Source: Parelusimicrobium sp031549165 (lineage in GTDB: Bacteria > Elusimicrobiota > Elusimicrobia > Elusimicrobiales > Elusimicrobiaceae). Taken from it: a stretch of 8,570 nt of DNA. This document shows, piece by piece, positions 1 through 5,859 of the stretch (its first letter is position 1; the number at the start of each line of letters is the position of its first letter). Location of the stretch: positions 1-8,570 of the forward strand of contig JAVBQE010000046.1 in the NCBI GenBank assembly GCA_031549165.1. The letters are read 5' to 3'. A program made the translations under genes and the position numbers. Below the pieces are notes generated by a model, which was not told the origin of the DNA, searched no databases, and saw only the letters and a list, made by a program, of their open reading frames with translations.

Positions 1-68
1 GCCCCCCCCCCCCCACCCCGCGCCCCCCGCCCCTGTAGGAAGGCTGAGGCGGCTTGTGGTTTATACAT
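1..68 (-). CDS. 5' end of an unidentified gene, cut by window edge, running into a poly-G tract
   Basis: A minus-strand ATG (66-68) sits 6 bases after an AAGGAG ribosome binding site (75-80). The frame stays open to the window edge. It reads MYKPQAASAFLQGRGARG and then a run of glycines encoded by the G-rich tract. The start lies 54 bases after the stop of the secreted pseudo-protease gene, with no terminator between, so it is probably the next gene of that transcript. The protein is not recognisable from about 22 residues. The ribosome binding site and spacing are as good as for the other genes here, which supports a real start. The poly-G part may be a sequencing or assembly artefact, so only the first 12 codons are trustworthy. 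Confidence 0.45.
   Translation of the reverse strand, partial: MYKPQAASAFLQGRGARGGGGG
2..33 (-). repeat. G-rich tract (G4, G6, G4, G13), potential G-quadruplex
   Basis: On the minus strand this reads as four G runs of 4, 6, 4 and 13 bases separated by 1, 3 and 1 bases. It fits the classical intramolecular G-quadruplex pattern and contains a 13-base homopolymer prone to slippage. It lies within the first codons of the partial gene that starts at 68. Nothing else in the window is comparably G-rich. A G run mixed with sporadic other bases at a sequence end is also what two-colour sequencing chemistry can produce, so authenticity is uncertain. Confidence 0.6.
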
Positions 69-122
69 AGTTATCTCCTTTATTCAGATATAAAAAATAT
101 ACAAAATTTTAATTTAAAAATG

Positions 123-974
123 TTAAAACTCTGTAAAAATAATTCTGGGTTTTTCTATTAGGGTCTGCGTTATTGGCACGATATGCGCGCTTTCTTTGCC
201 GGTGTTAACGCCTATCAGCATGCCTTTGTAAAAGACGGGGTCTCCGGGGCGGATGGTTTGGGGCGCGTTGCTTAGCGTAAAATAAGACGCTCCGTTTTCC
301 CATTCTGCATTTACGACGACCGCTTTATCTTCTGAAATATAATCAAAATTTCTATTGCCTTTAAAGAATGCAAACATATTTCTAAGGTTATCATTTTCAC
401 ACACTGCGGTGAGCGCGCGGGCGGGTTTGCCGCCGGGCATGTCTTTGGAGAGGGGGATAATAACTAACATGGCAGCGGGGTTCAGTTTTTGCCCGGCGGC
501 ATTTTCATACCAGCCTATAAAGTTAGTGGTTGCAAATCCTCTGTCATTTTTAAAATTTATTCTGCCGTATACTTTGTCATAAATGATATTTTTTTCTTGT
601 TTATCCGGGATGTACCACGCCGGCGCGTCAAAGCAGGAGCGCGCGGTGAGGAGTTTGTTTTTATGCAGCAAAACACCTGTGCAGACCACGTCTTCAGAAG
701 CAACAAGCTCTGCTTTGCCCCATTTTTCTTTGGTGTATTTTTTGTAATAGAGGATGATTGTCGCCGTGCTTTCAGCGTATACGCGCGCTTTATTTTTTTC
801 GGTTTTAAGGAAGGCGGTTTCTATGTCTTTTGCATTTCTAGCGGCGAGGTAGTTTTTATTTTCCGTTAAATTTTGTTGCTGTTCGTCCAACACGGCGCGT
901 GCGGCCGCCACATCAAAAGCAAATAACGGGTAAGATAAACATAAACTTATGCTGAGTGTTAGCAAACGTTTCAT
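123..974 (-). CDS. Secreted trypsin-fold (S1-like) protein lacking the catalytic triad
   Basis: A 283-residue exported protein. Residues 1-19 are a signal peptide (MKRLL, a hydrophobic core, then a likely cut after LFA). Residues 25-65 look helical. From about residue 95 it resembles a chymotrypsin-type barrel. C98 and C114 are spaced exactly like the Cys42-Cys58 disulfide, and LLTARSC (108-114) matches the family's LTAAHC, with Ser113 in place of the catalytic His. The usual D-I-A-L-L strand reads A-A-M-L-V (167-171), without the Asp. The Ser box reads RPGDPVFYKGMLIGVNTG (242-259), as if Ser-Gly-Gly of GDSGGP were missing. It is therefore unlikely to be a protease; a periplasmic binding or scaffold role is an inference. 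The start has GGAGG (981-985) 6 bases upstream and its own promoter. The fold assignment is by motif only. Confidence 0.85.
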   Translation of the reverse strand: MKRLLTLSISLCLSYPLFAFDVAAARAVLDEQQQNLTENKNYLAARNAKDIETAFLKTEKNKARVYAESTATIILYYKKYTKEKWGKAELVASEDVVCTGVLLHKNKLLTARSCFDAPAWYIPDKQEKNIIYDKVYGRINFKNDRGFATTNFIGWYENAAGQKLNPAAMLVIIPLSKDMPGGKPARALTAVCENDNLRNMFAFFKGNRNFDYISEDKAVVVNAEWENGASYFTLSNAPQTIRPGDPVFYKGMLIGVNTGKESAHIVPITQTLIEKPRIIFTEF

Positions 975-980
975 ATTCTA

Positions 981-1022
981 CCTCCGGGCTCTTATTCTAG
1001 CTTCTTTTGTTATTTAAAGCAA
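981..1022 (-). promoter_or_regulatory. Promoter and ribosome binding site for the pseudo-protease gene
   Basis: On the minus strand, a -35-like TTGCTT (1017-1022), a 17-base spacer and a -10 TAGAAT (994-999, 5 of 6 consensus) lie between the ppdK terminator and the gene. Transcription would start near 987, giving a leader of only about 13 bases that contains GGAGG (981-985), 6 bases before the ATG. The -35 matches consensus weakly (3 of 6). Spacing and position behind a terminator support the call. Confidence 0.5.
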
Positions 1023-1032
1023 GCTTTAGCGT

Positions 1033-1063
1033 AAAAAACGCCCGGCGCGTTTTTGCGCCGGGC
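1033..1063 (-). terminator. Rho-independent terminator of ppdK
   Basis: A perfect 9-bp GC-rich stem (1040-1048 with 1055-1063) and a 6-base loop are followed on the minus strand by a U-run (1033-1038). It begins 23 bases after the ppdK stop codon. The opposite strand lacks an equally clean U-run, and no rightward gene ends here, so it acts on the leftward transcript. Confidence 0.93.
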
Positions 1064-1085
1064 ATTTATTAGTTGCAATAATACC

Positions 1086-3860
1086 TTATTTCTTTTTTGC
1101 TTCTTTTGCTACGGCTTGTGCCGCCGCTAGGCGCGCTATAGGCACGCGGAAGGCAGAGCAGGAGACGTAGTTAAACTCTTCTCTGTGGCAGAACTCTACG
1201 CTCTTAGCGTCGCCGCCGTGTTCTCCGCAGATACCGATTTTAAGGCCCGGTTTCGTTTCTCTGCCGTTGATAACAGCGTGCGTTATTAAAGCGCCCACGC
1301 CGTCAACGTCCAAAGTTTGGAACGGGTCGTTTTTAAGTATCCCTTTATCAAGGTACGCGCCCATAAAACCACCGATGTCGTCTCTGGAAAAACCAAACGT
1401 CATCTGCGTTAAGTCGTTAGTACCAAAGGAGAAGAAGTCCGCATGCTCGGCAATTTTATCAGCCATAATTGCCGCTCTGGGAATTTCTATCATCGTGCCG
1501 ACTGAAAGGGGCAGCTTTTTAACGCCCGTTTTCGCGACAACTTCTTTGTAGACTTTTTCAATAATAGCCTTCTGGTCTATCAGCTCGTTCTCATGGCAGA
1601 CGACGGGAACCATAATTTCGGGCATAGCTTTTACGCCTTCTTTAATAAGTTCAGCCGCAGATTCCAAGATAGCTCTTGCCTGCATTTCGGTGATTTCCGG
1701 ATAAGTAACGCCTAAGCGCACGCCGCGGTGTCCCATCATGGGGTTCGTTTCGTGAAGGGCGGCCGCTCTGGTGTCAAACTCGGCGATAGAAATCTTCATC
1801 GCGTCGGCAACTTGCTTTTTAACTTCAAGCTGCTGGGGGATGAACTCGTGCAAGGGCGGGTCCATTAAGCGGATCGTAACGCCGAAGCCGGACATTTCTT
1901 TCATCGTGCCTTTGATGGCGGCTTTCATGAAGGGGAACAATTCGTTAACCGAGGCTGTTCTTTCTTCAGTGGATTTAGCCATGATCATCTTTCTTAAAAT
2001 GAAAAGCGGCTTTTCTGCATTGGAGCCGTAGAACATATGCTCAATGCGGAATAAACCGATGCCCTGCGCGCCGAAGCGTTTGGCTCTGGCGGCGTCTTCC
2101 GGGGTGTCGGCGTTGGTGCGGACGGTAAGTTTTTTAACTTTGTCGCACAGCGCCATAAACTTGTCAAGGTTGGTGTTGCCCTGGCCCGCTTCTAACATAT
2201 TAAGCTTGCCTGCGTACACATAACCTTTGGTGCCGTTAAGGGTAATAAAGTCGCCCTCTTTTAAGGTAACGCCGTTGACTACAGCGGTTTTGCCTTTAAT
2301 CTCAAGCTCGCCGCAGCCTACGATGCAGCATTTGCCCCAACCGCGCGCAACTAATGCCGCGTGAGAGGTCATGCCGCCGCGTTGGGTAAGGATAGCGTCA
2401 GCCGCTCTCATACCTTCAACGTCTTCGGGGTTGGTTTCTTCGCGCACTAAAATGGCTTTTTTGCCTGCTTTCTGATAAGCAATAGCGTCTTCGGAGTTAA
2501 ATACAACTTGTCCGCATGCGCCGCCGGGGCCCGCAGGTAAACCTTTGGCGATTACTTTAGCAGCAGCTTCTGCTTTGGGGTCAATAGCGGGGTGGAGCAG
2601 TTCGTCCAACTGGCTGGGCGCCACACGGAGCACGGCTTCGTTAAGAGAGATAAGTTTTTCTTTTAACATGTCTAAAGCCATCTGCACAGCGGCTGTGCCG
2701 TTGCGTTTACCGACGCGGCACTGCAACATCCACAGTCTGCCCTGTTCTATGGTGAACTCTATGTCCAACATATCTCTAAAATGCTTTTCAAGTTTTTTCT
2801 GTATAGCGTCAAGCTCTTTGTAGGGCTTAGGCATAACAGCTTCTAAGGTGGGCAAGTGTTCACTGTGTGTATTCTTGCTCCACTTGTTCATCGGGCTGGG
2901 GGTGCGGATGCCGGCCACCACGTCTTCGCCCTGTGCGTTGATAAGGTATTCGCCGTAGAAATGCGCATCGCCGTTGCCGGGGTTACGGGAGAAGGCTACG
3001 CCGGTAGCAGAGTCGTCGCCCATGTTGCCAAACACCATGGCCTGTACGTTAACTGCTGTACCCCAGTCGTGCGGGATCTTTTCAATATTTCTGTAGGCGA
3101 TAGCTCTTTTGCCGTTCCAGCTGGCAAACACCGCGCCTACTGCGCCCCACATCTGTTCCATGGCATTGTCGGGGAATTCTTTGCCTAAGGTTTTTTTGAC
3201 GATAGCTTTAAATTCTTCGCAGAGGTTTTTAAGGTCCGCCGCGCCGATTTCGGTGTCAACTTTTACGCCTCTTTTGGCTTTAAGTTCAGCAAATTTTTCG
3301 TCTAAAATTTTGCGGATGCCCTTGTCGCCCTCAGGTTCAATGCCTGCGGCCTTTTCCATCACAACGTCGGAGTACATCATGATGAGCCTTCTGTAGGCGT
3401 CGTATACAAAGCGTTCATTGCCGGTTTTTTTGATCATGCCGGGAATTGTTTTTGCGGTTAAACCGATGTTAAGAATCGTCTCCATCATGCCGGGCATGGA
3501 CGCTCTGGCGCCGGAGCGGACGGAAAGTAAAAGCGGGTTGTCCACTGAGCCGAAGGATTTTTTGGTTTCTTTTTCTATTTTTTTAAGGTTAGCTTCAACT
3601 TCAGCTTTTAAGGAAGCGGGGTATGTTCTTTTATTGTCCCAATAATATGTGCAGACTTCGGTGGTGATTGTAAAACCGGGGGGCACGGGGAGTTTCATGA
3701 GGCCGGCCATTTCAGCCAGGTTAGCGCCTTTACCGCCCAAAAGTTCTTTCATCGTGCCTTTACCGTCGGCCTTACCGCCGCCGAAGTAGTACACGGCTTT
3801 ATTTATTTTCTTAGCAGCCGGCTTTTTAGCGGCGGCTTTCTTAACAATTTTCTTAGCCAT
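1086..3860 (-). CDS. ppdK: Pyruvate, phosphate dikinase with a Lys/Ala-rich N-terminal tail
   Basis: A cytosolic enzyme interconverting pyruvate + ATP + Pi and PEP + AMP + PPi. In anaerobes with PPi-based glycolysis it often runs toward pyruvate. All parts are present in 924 residues: an N-terminal ATP-grasp region (FGGGKADG at 26-33, LLGGKGANLAEM at 40-51, SVRSGARASMPGMMETI at 113-129); the swivelling phosphohistidine domain with GGMTSH (495-500; His500 carries the phosphate, Thr498 is the position used for regulation in plants); and a PEP-binding TIM barrel (about 565-915) with GTNDLTQ (813-819) and CGEHGGD (878-884; Cys878 is the catalytic acid). Residues 1-20 are an extra tail of KK/AA repeats not typical of the family. 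GGAG (3867-3870) lies 6 bases before the ATG, and no later ATG precedes the first conserved motif, so the tail looks real. The gene has its own promoter and terminator and appears to be a single-gene unit, possibly also reached by read-through from the pilin gene. Confidence 0.97.
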   Translation of the reverse strand: MAKKIVKKAAAKKPAAKKINKAVYYFGGGKADGKGTMKELLGGKGANLAEMAGLMKLPVPPGFTITTEVCTYYWDNKRTYPASLKAEVEANLKKIEKETKKSFGSVDNPLLLSVRSGARASMPGMMETILNIGLTAKTIPGMIKKTGNERFVYDAYRRLIMMYSDVVMEKAAGIEPEGDKGIRKILDEKFAELKAKRGVKVDTEIGAADLKNLCEEFKAIVKKTLGKEFPDNAMEQMWGAVGAVFASWNGKRAIAYRNIEKIPHDWGTAVNVQAMVFGNMGDDSATGVAFSRNPGNGDAHFYGEYLINAQGEDVVAGIRTPSPMNKWSKNTHSEHLPTLEAVMPKPYKELDAIQKKLEKHFRDMLDIEFTIEQGRLWMLQCRVGKRNGTAAVQMALDMLKEKLISLNEAVLRVAPSQLDELLHPAIDPKAEAAAKVIAKGLPAGPGGACGQVVFNSEDAIAYQKAGKKAILVREETNPEDVEGMRAADAILTQRGGMTSHAALVARGWGKCCIVGCGELEIKGKTAVVNGVTLKEGDFITLNGTKGYVYAGKLNMLEAGQGNTNLDKFMALCDKVKKLTVRTNADTPEDAARAKRFGAQGIGLFRIEHMFYGSNAEKPLFILRKMIMAKSTEERTASVNELFPFMKAAIKGTMKEMSGFGVTIRLMDPPLHEFIPQQLEVKKQVADAMKISIAEFDTRAAALHETNPMMGHRGVRLGVTYPEITEMQARAILESAAELIKEGVKAMPEIMVPVVCHENELIDQKAIIEKVYKEVVAKTGVKKLPLSVGTMIEIPRAAIMADKIAEHADFFSFGTNDLTQMTFGFSRDDIGGFMGAYLDKGILKNDPFQTLDVDGVGALITHAVINGRETKPGLKIGICGEHGGDAKSVEFCHREEFNYVSCSAFRVPIARLAAAQAVAKEAKKK

Positions 3861-3885
3861 TTTTTTCTCCGTTTAATGATACTAG

Positions 3886-3909
3886 GCCATGGCAGTAACC
3901 CGCCATGGC
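3886..3909 (-). repeat. Paired 8-bp palindromes (possible hairpin or operator) in the ppdK leader
   Basis: Two identical self-complementary octamers GCCATGGC (3886-3893 and 3902-3909) are separated by 8 bases. They can pair into a perfect 8-bp stem with an 8-base loop in the mRNA, or present two palindromic DNA sites 16 bases apart, about one and a half helical turns. They lie between the predicted transcription start (about 3927) and the ppdK ribosome binding site (3867-3870). No U-run follows, so this is not a simple terminator for the pilin gene. A regulatory role is inferred from position. Confidence 0.5.
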
Positions 3910-3933
3910 ATAAGATATTCGTGAATACAATTT

Positions 3934-3962
3934 ATTATATTAAATAGTAAGTAAGTAGGCAA
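3934..3962 (-). promoter_or_regulatory. Promoter of ppdK
   Basis: On the minus strand, TTGCCT (-35, 3957-3962, 4 of 6 consensus), a 17-base spacer (3940-3956) and a perfect TATAAT (-10, 3934-3939). Transcription would start near 3927, giving a leader of about 66 bases that carries the twin GCCATGGC palindromes. It lies just downstream of the pilin stop codon. This is the best housekeeping-type promoter in the window. Confidence 0.75.
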
Positions 3963-3979
3963 ATCAAGCAGTAGAAAAG

Positions 3980-4495
3980 TTATTTTACTGTGCAGCCGCT
4001 GGCGCCGCAAACTTTCTGACATCCGCTGCCGCCGCCGAAAGCGTAACAGAGTATTGGTGCAGAAGTATTTATTCCAAAGCCGTCATAATAGTTATAGCTT
4101 AGGTAATAGCTAGAGCCGGGTATCGCAGGCAATCTGCTCGCGTAGAAGGTGCCGCCTGCAGCAAAACTCCAGTCTTTAGTGTTTCTACATTTTGCTCCGA
4201 AGGTTATACATGGGTCATCTGTTAAAGTACCGGGTAGTTCTGCTGCGTCTAACAGGTTTTCATATTGGCAGTTGGCCACCCATGTCGCGCTGTATGGTTC
4301 GCCATTATCCATAGTACACATCACCATAGCTTTTTTTAGTTTATCAATCATAAGTTTAGCTTCGGCTATTTTTGCTTTCTCCACAGATTTTGTGTACTGC
4401 GGCAGCGCAATAGCTGCTAAAATGCCGATGATAAGGACTACTACCAGTAATTCTATCAATGTAAATGCTTTAGTGTTGTATAATTTTTTTATCAT
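3980..4495 (-). CDS. Type IV pilin-like (prepilin) protein, Cys-rich
   Basis: 171 residues with a class III prepilin leader: a short basic stretch MIKKLYNTKA, then cleavage and methylation at Phe11, giving the mature start FTLIELLVVVLIIGILAAIA. Glu15 (Glu5 of the mature protein) is the conserved assembly residue. The hydrophobic helix spans 11-30 and continues into the amphipathic segment PQYTKSVEKAKIAEAKLMID. Residue -1 is Ala rather than the more common Gly. The globular part holds eight cysteines (60, 76, 96, 103, 150, 159, 163, 168), an even number that suggests several disulfides, four of them near the C terminus, where pilins carry the D-region loop. It would be processed by a PilD-type peptidase and built into a pilus or pseudopilus. 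No assembly genes are nearby, so major pilin, minor pilin or type II secretion pseudopilin cannot be separated. No Shine-Dalgarno sequence precedes the ATG. Confidence 0.92.
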   Translation of the reverse strand: MIKKLYNTKAFTLIELLVVVLIIGILAAIALPQYTKSVEKAKIAEAKLMIDKLKKAMVMCTMDNGEPYSATWVANCQYENLLDAAELPGTLTDDPCITFGAKCRNTKDWSFAAGGTFYASRLPAIPGSSYYLSYNYYDGFGINTSAPILCYAFGGGSGCQKVCGASGCTVK

Positions 4496-4503
4496 ATGAA
4501 AAA

Positions 4504-4512
4504 ATTATAGCA
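4504..4512 (-). promoter_or_regulatory. Extended -10 promoter of the pilin gene, implying a leaderless mRNA
   Basis: On the minus strand TGCTATAAT contains a perfect -10 (4504-4509) with the TG extension. It touches the terminator of the preceding gene. Only 8 bases separate it from the ATG, so the transcript would start at or within 1-2 bases of the start codon. No consensus -35 is present at 16-18 bases; TTGCCG lies only 14 bases upstream, inside the terminator stem. The region is AT-rich, so a chance match is possible. Confidence 0.5.
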
Positions 4513-4554
4513 AAAAAATACCCCGGCAAGCACTATTTGCCTGGGTATTTTTTT
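4512..4554 (-). terminator. Rho-independent terminator after the small secreted-protein gene
   Basis: Two 18-base arms (4512-4529 and 4537-4554) pair with one mismatch around a 7-base loop. The stem has a GC-rich core and A7/T7 ends, so it has a U-run on both strands. It begins 4 bases after the stop codon at 4559-4561 on the minus strand. It separates that gene from the pilin gene, whose predicted -10 follows directly. It could also stop antisense rightward transcription. Confidence 0.9.
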
Positions 4555-4558
4555 ATAA

Positions 4559-5098
4559 TTAATTAGCTGCTTTGTGCTCTTTTATATCAGCAGGAATATC
4601 TTTTGAAGGTTCAAAGCCGTCCTGCTTGCTGAAGGACAAGACCTCTATCTCAAAGGTTTTGTATGTAAGCGCACCCTTTTTATTTTTCTTTACGGGTACA
4701 TTGATGAATGCTTTCAGCGCTGCGCCGGCGTGCGGGTCCCCGCCGTCGCCGTTAGGCATATAATATTCATACTCCAGGTTAATGTCGCCCACTACTTTGT
4801 TGCCGTAGGTTATTTTGTAGTAGACATCCCCGTAGGAATTGCCGGGTTTGGATTTAATGTAGAACTCTACATTAAGGCCTAGTTTTGGATCTGTGAAGCT
4901 GGAAGCAAACTGTAAATGATTATTTCCAAAAGCGCCCTTGGCAAAAACGCCCTCGGCCGTCTGTTCAATATTACCCACTTGTTTGGAGAGTTCTTCTTTT
5001 TGCGCGCTAATTTTTTCTTTTGTTTCGCCGTTTACGAATGCGGCCGCGGGTGCAGAGATAAGGGCCAACATTGTAGCAAGCGCTAAATATTTTTTCAT
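4559..5098 (-). CDS. Small exported protein of unknown function
   Basis: 179 residues from the chosen start. Residues 1-20 form a clear signal peptide (MKKYLALATMLALISAPAAA, likely cut before FVNG), so the protein is periplasmic or secreted. Residues 25-45 are charged and likely helical. The rest is mixed, soluble and rich in Tyr, Gly and Lys, with no cysteine, no membrane segment and no motif I recognise. Repeated alternating stretches (LNVEFYIKS, DVYYKITYGNKVVGDINLEYEYY) suggest a beta-rich domain. An ATG 21 bases further upstream is in frame, but it would put the ribosome binding site inside the coding region and spoil the signal peptide, so I reject it. The gene ends 4 bases before a strong terminator and looks monocistronic. 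It lies next to a pilin gene and could be an envelope or secretion accessory, but nothing in the sequence shows it. Confidence 0.85.
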   Translation of the reverse strand: MKKYLALATMLALISAPAAAFVNGETKEKISAQKEELSKQVGNIEQTAEGVFAKGAFGNNHLQFASSFTDPKLGLNVEFYIKSKPGNSYGDVYYKITYGNKVVGDINLEYEYYMPNGDGGDPHAGAALKAFINVPVKKNKKGALTYKTFEIEVLSFSKQDGFEPSKDIPADIKEHKAAN

Positions 5099-5108
5099 TT
5101 TATTATAT

Positions 5109-5116
5109 CCTCCTTT
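5109..5116 (-). promoter_or_regulatory. Ribosome binding site that fixes the start at 5098
   Basis: AAAGGAGG on the minus strand lies 10 bases before the ATG at 5098 and directly after the alternative ATG at 5119. A near-perfect anti-16S match here supports initiation at the internal Met, which also begins a textbook signal peptide. Confidence 0.8.
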
Positions 5117-5238
5117 CATTATGCTTCTAGATATACACTAAAAATTTATTAACGCTTAGCGCAAGGGACTTAGGACCTATATTAAAAGTAGGCCCAACGT
5201 CTTCCAAATCCAGCTCTAAAATAGTAAAATGGAAATAT

Positions 5239-5859
5239 ATGATGATTTTAATGTATGTTTTAATTTTGGCGTTCTGTATTATTGTGCATGAGGTTTCGCA
5301 CGGCCTTGTGGCTTATAAATACGGCGACGACACCGCCTACCTTATGGGCCGCCTTACTTTAAACCCTATTCCGCACATAGACCCTGTGGGCACTATTTTA
5401 GTGCCTGCCATGTGCTACTTTTTAGGCCTGCCCGTCTTCGGCTGGGCCAAACCTGTGCCGGTTAACCCCGTGCGGCTGGAGCACCCACGGGCGGACATGG
5501 GCAAGGTGGCGTTTGCAGGGCCTTTGTCTAATATCATTTTATCTGTAATATTTTTACTAATTTTTAAACTTGTAATTACACTGGGCTCGCAGGAAGCGGC
5601 GGCGCGCTTTGCCCCTGTTTTCAGCTACGCTATTATGCTAAACTTATTTTTGGCCTTTTTTAACTTAACGCCTATACCGCCGCTAGACGGCAGTAAGGTG
5701 CTGGCTTCGTTTTTGCCATATAATATGGCGGACAAATATATGCGCCTTGAAAGGCAGGGGATGCTGCTTGTAATGGGCTTCATTTTCCTCGGCGGCGCGC
5801 AGTATGTTATTTTACCGATTGTTACTTTTATTTTAAAAGGATTTGAACTAATTTTATGA
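5239..5859 (+). CDS. Membrane-embedded M50 (site-2 protease-like) zinc metalloprotease
   Basis: 206 residues, about the usual size of the short YwhC-like M50 group. The zinc motif HEVSH is at 17-21 (His17, Glu18, His21) in the first membrane helix. It is followed by NPIPHIDPVGT (42-52), the conserved AGPLSN (93-98), and the third zinc ligand region FNLTPIPPLDGSKV (141-154) with Asp150. Four or more hydrophobic segments fit an intramembrane protease. The substrate is unknown; relatives cut membrane proteins such as anti-sigma factors, and no partner is visible here. It is first in the unit with trpS and scpA, and its stop overlaps the trpS start by 4 bases. The start is uncertain: ATG codons at 5239, 5242 and 5251 are all possible, and only a weak GGAA (5231-5234) precedes. 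A weak promoter (TTCCAA 5202-5207, 17 bases, TAAAAT 5225-5230) would start transcription almost at the ATG. Confidence 0.93.
   Translation: MMILMYVLILAFCIIVHEVSHGLVAYKYGDDTAYLMGRLTLNPIPHIDPVGTILVPAMCYFLGLPVFGWAKPVPVNPVRLEHPRADMGKVAFAGPLSNIILSVIFLLIFKLVITLGSQEAAARFAPVFSYAIMLNLFLAFFNLTPIPPLDGSKVLASFLPYNMADKYMRLERQGMLLVMGFIFLGGAQYVILPIVTFILKGFELIL

Noticed and set aside
355..869. Overlapping plus-strand open frames opposite the pseudo-protease gene (355-582, 489-869)
   Set aside because: They are shadows of a gene with a signal peptide, ribosome binding site and promoter on the minus strand, and show no family features.
3886..3909. GCCATGGC hairpin as terminator of the pilin gene
   Set aside because: No U-run follows on the minus strand and it lies downstream of the predicted ppdK promoter, so a leader element is more likely.
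5096..5119. Upstream in-frame ATG at 5119 as the start of the exported protein
   Set aside because: It would place AAAGGAGG inside the coding sequence and add seven residues before a complete signal peptide. The ATG at 5098 fits both signals.
5120..5238. Strong divergent promoters between the exported-protein gene and the M50 gene
   Set aside because: Only weak -10/-35 matches are visible on either strand. Promoters must exist in or near this gap but cannot be placed with confidence.
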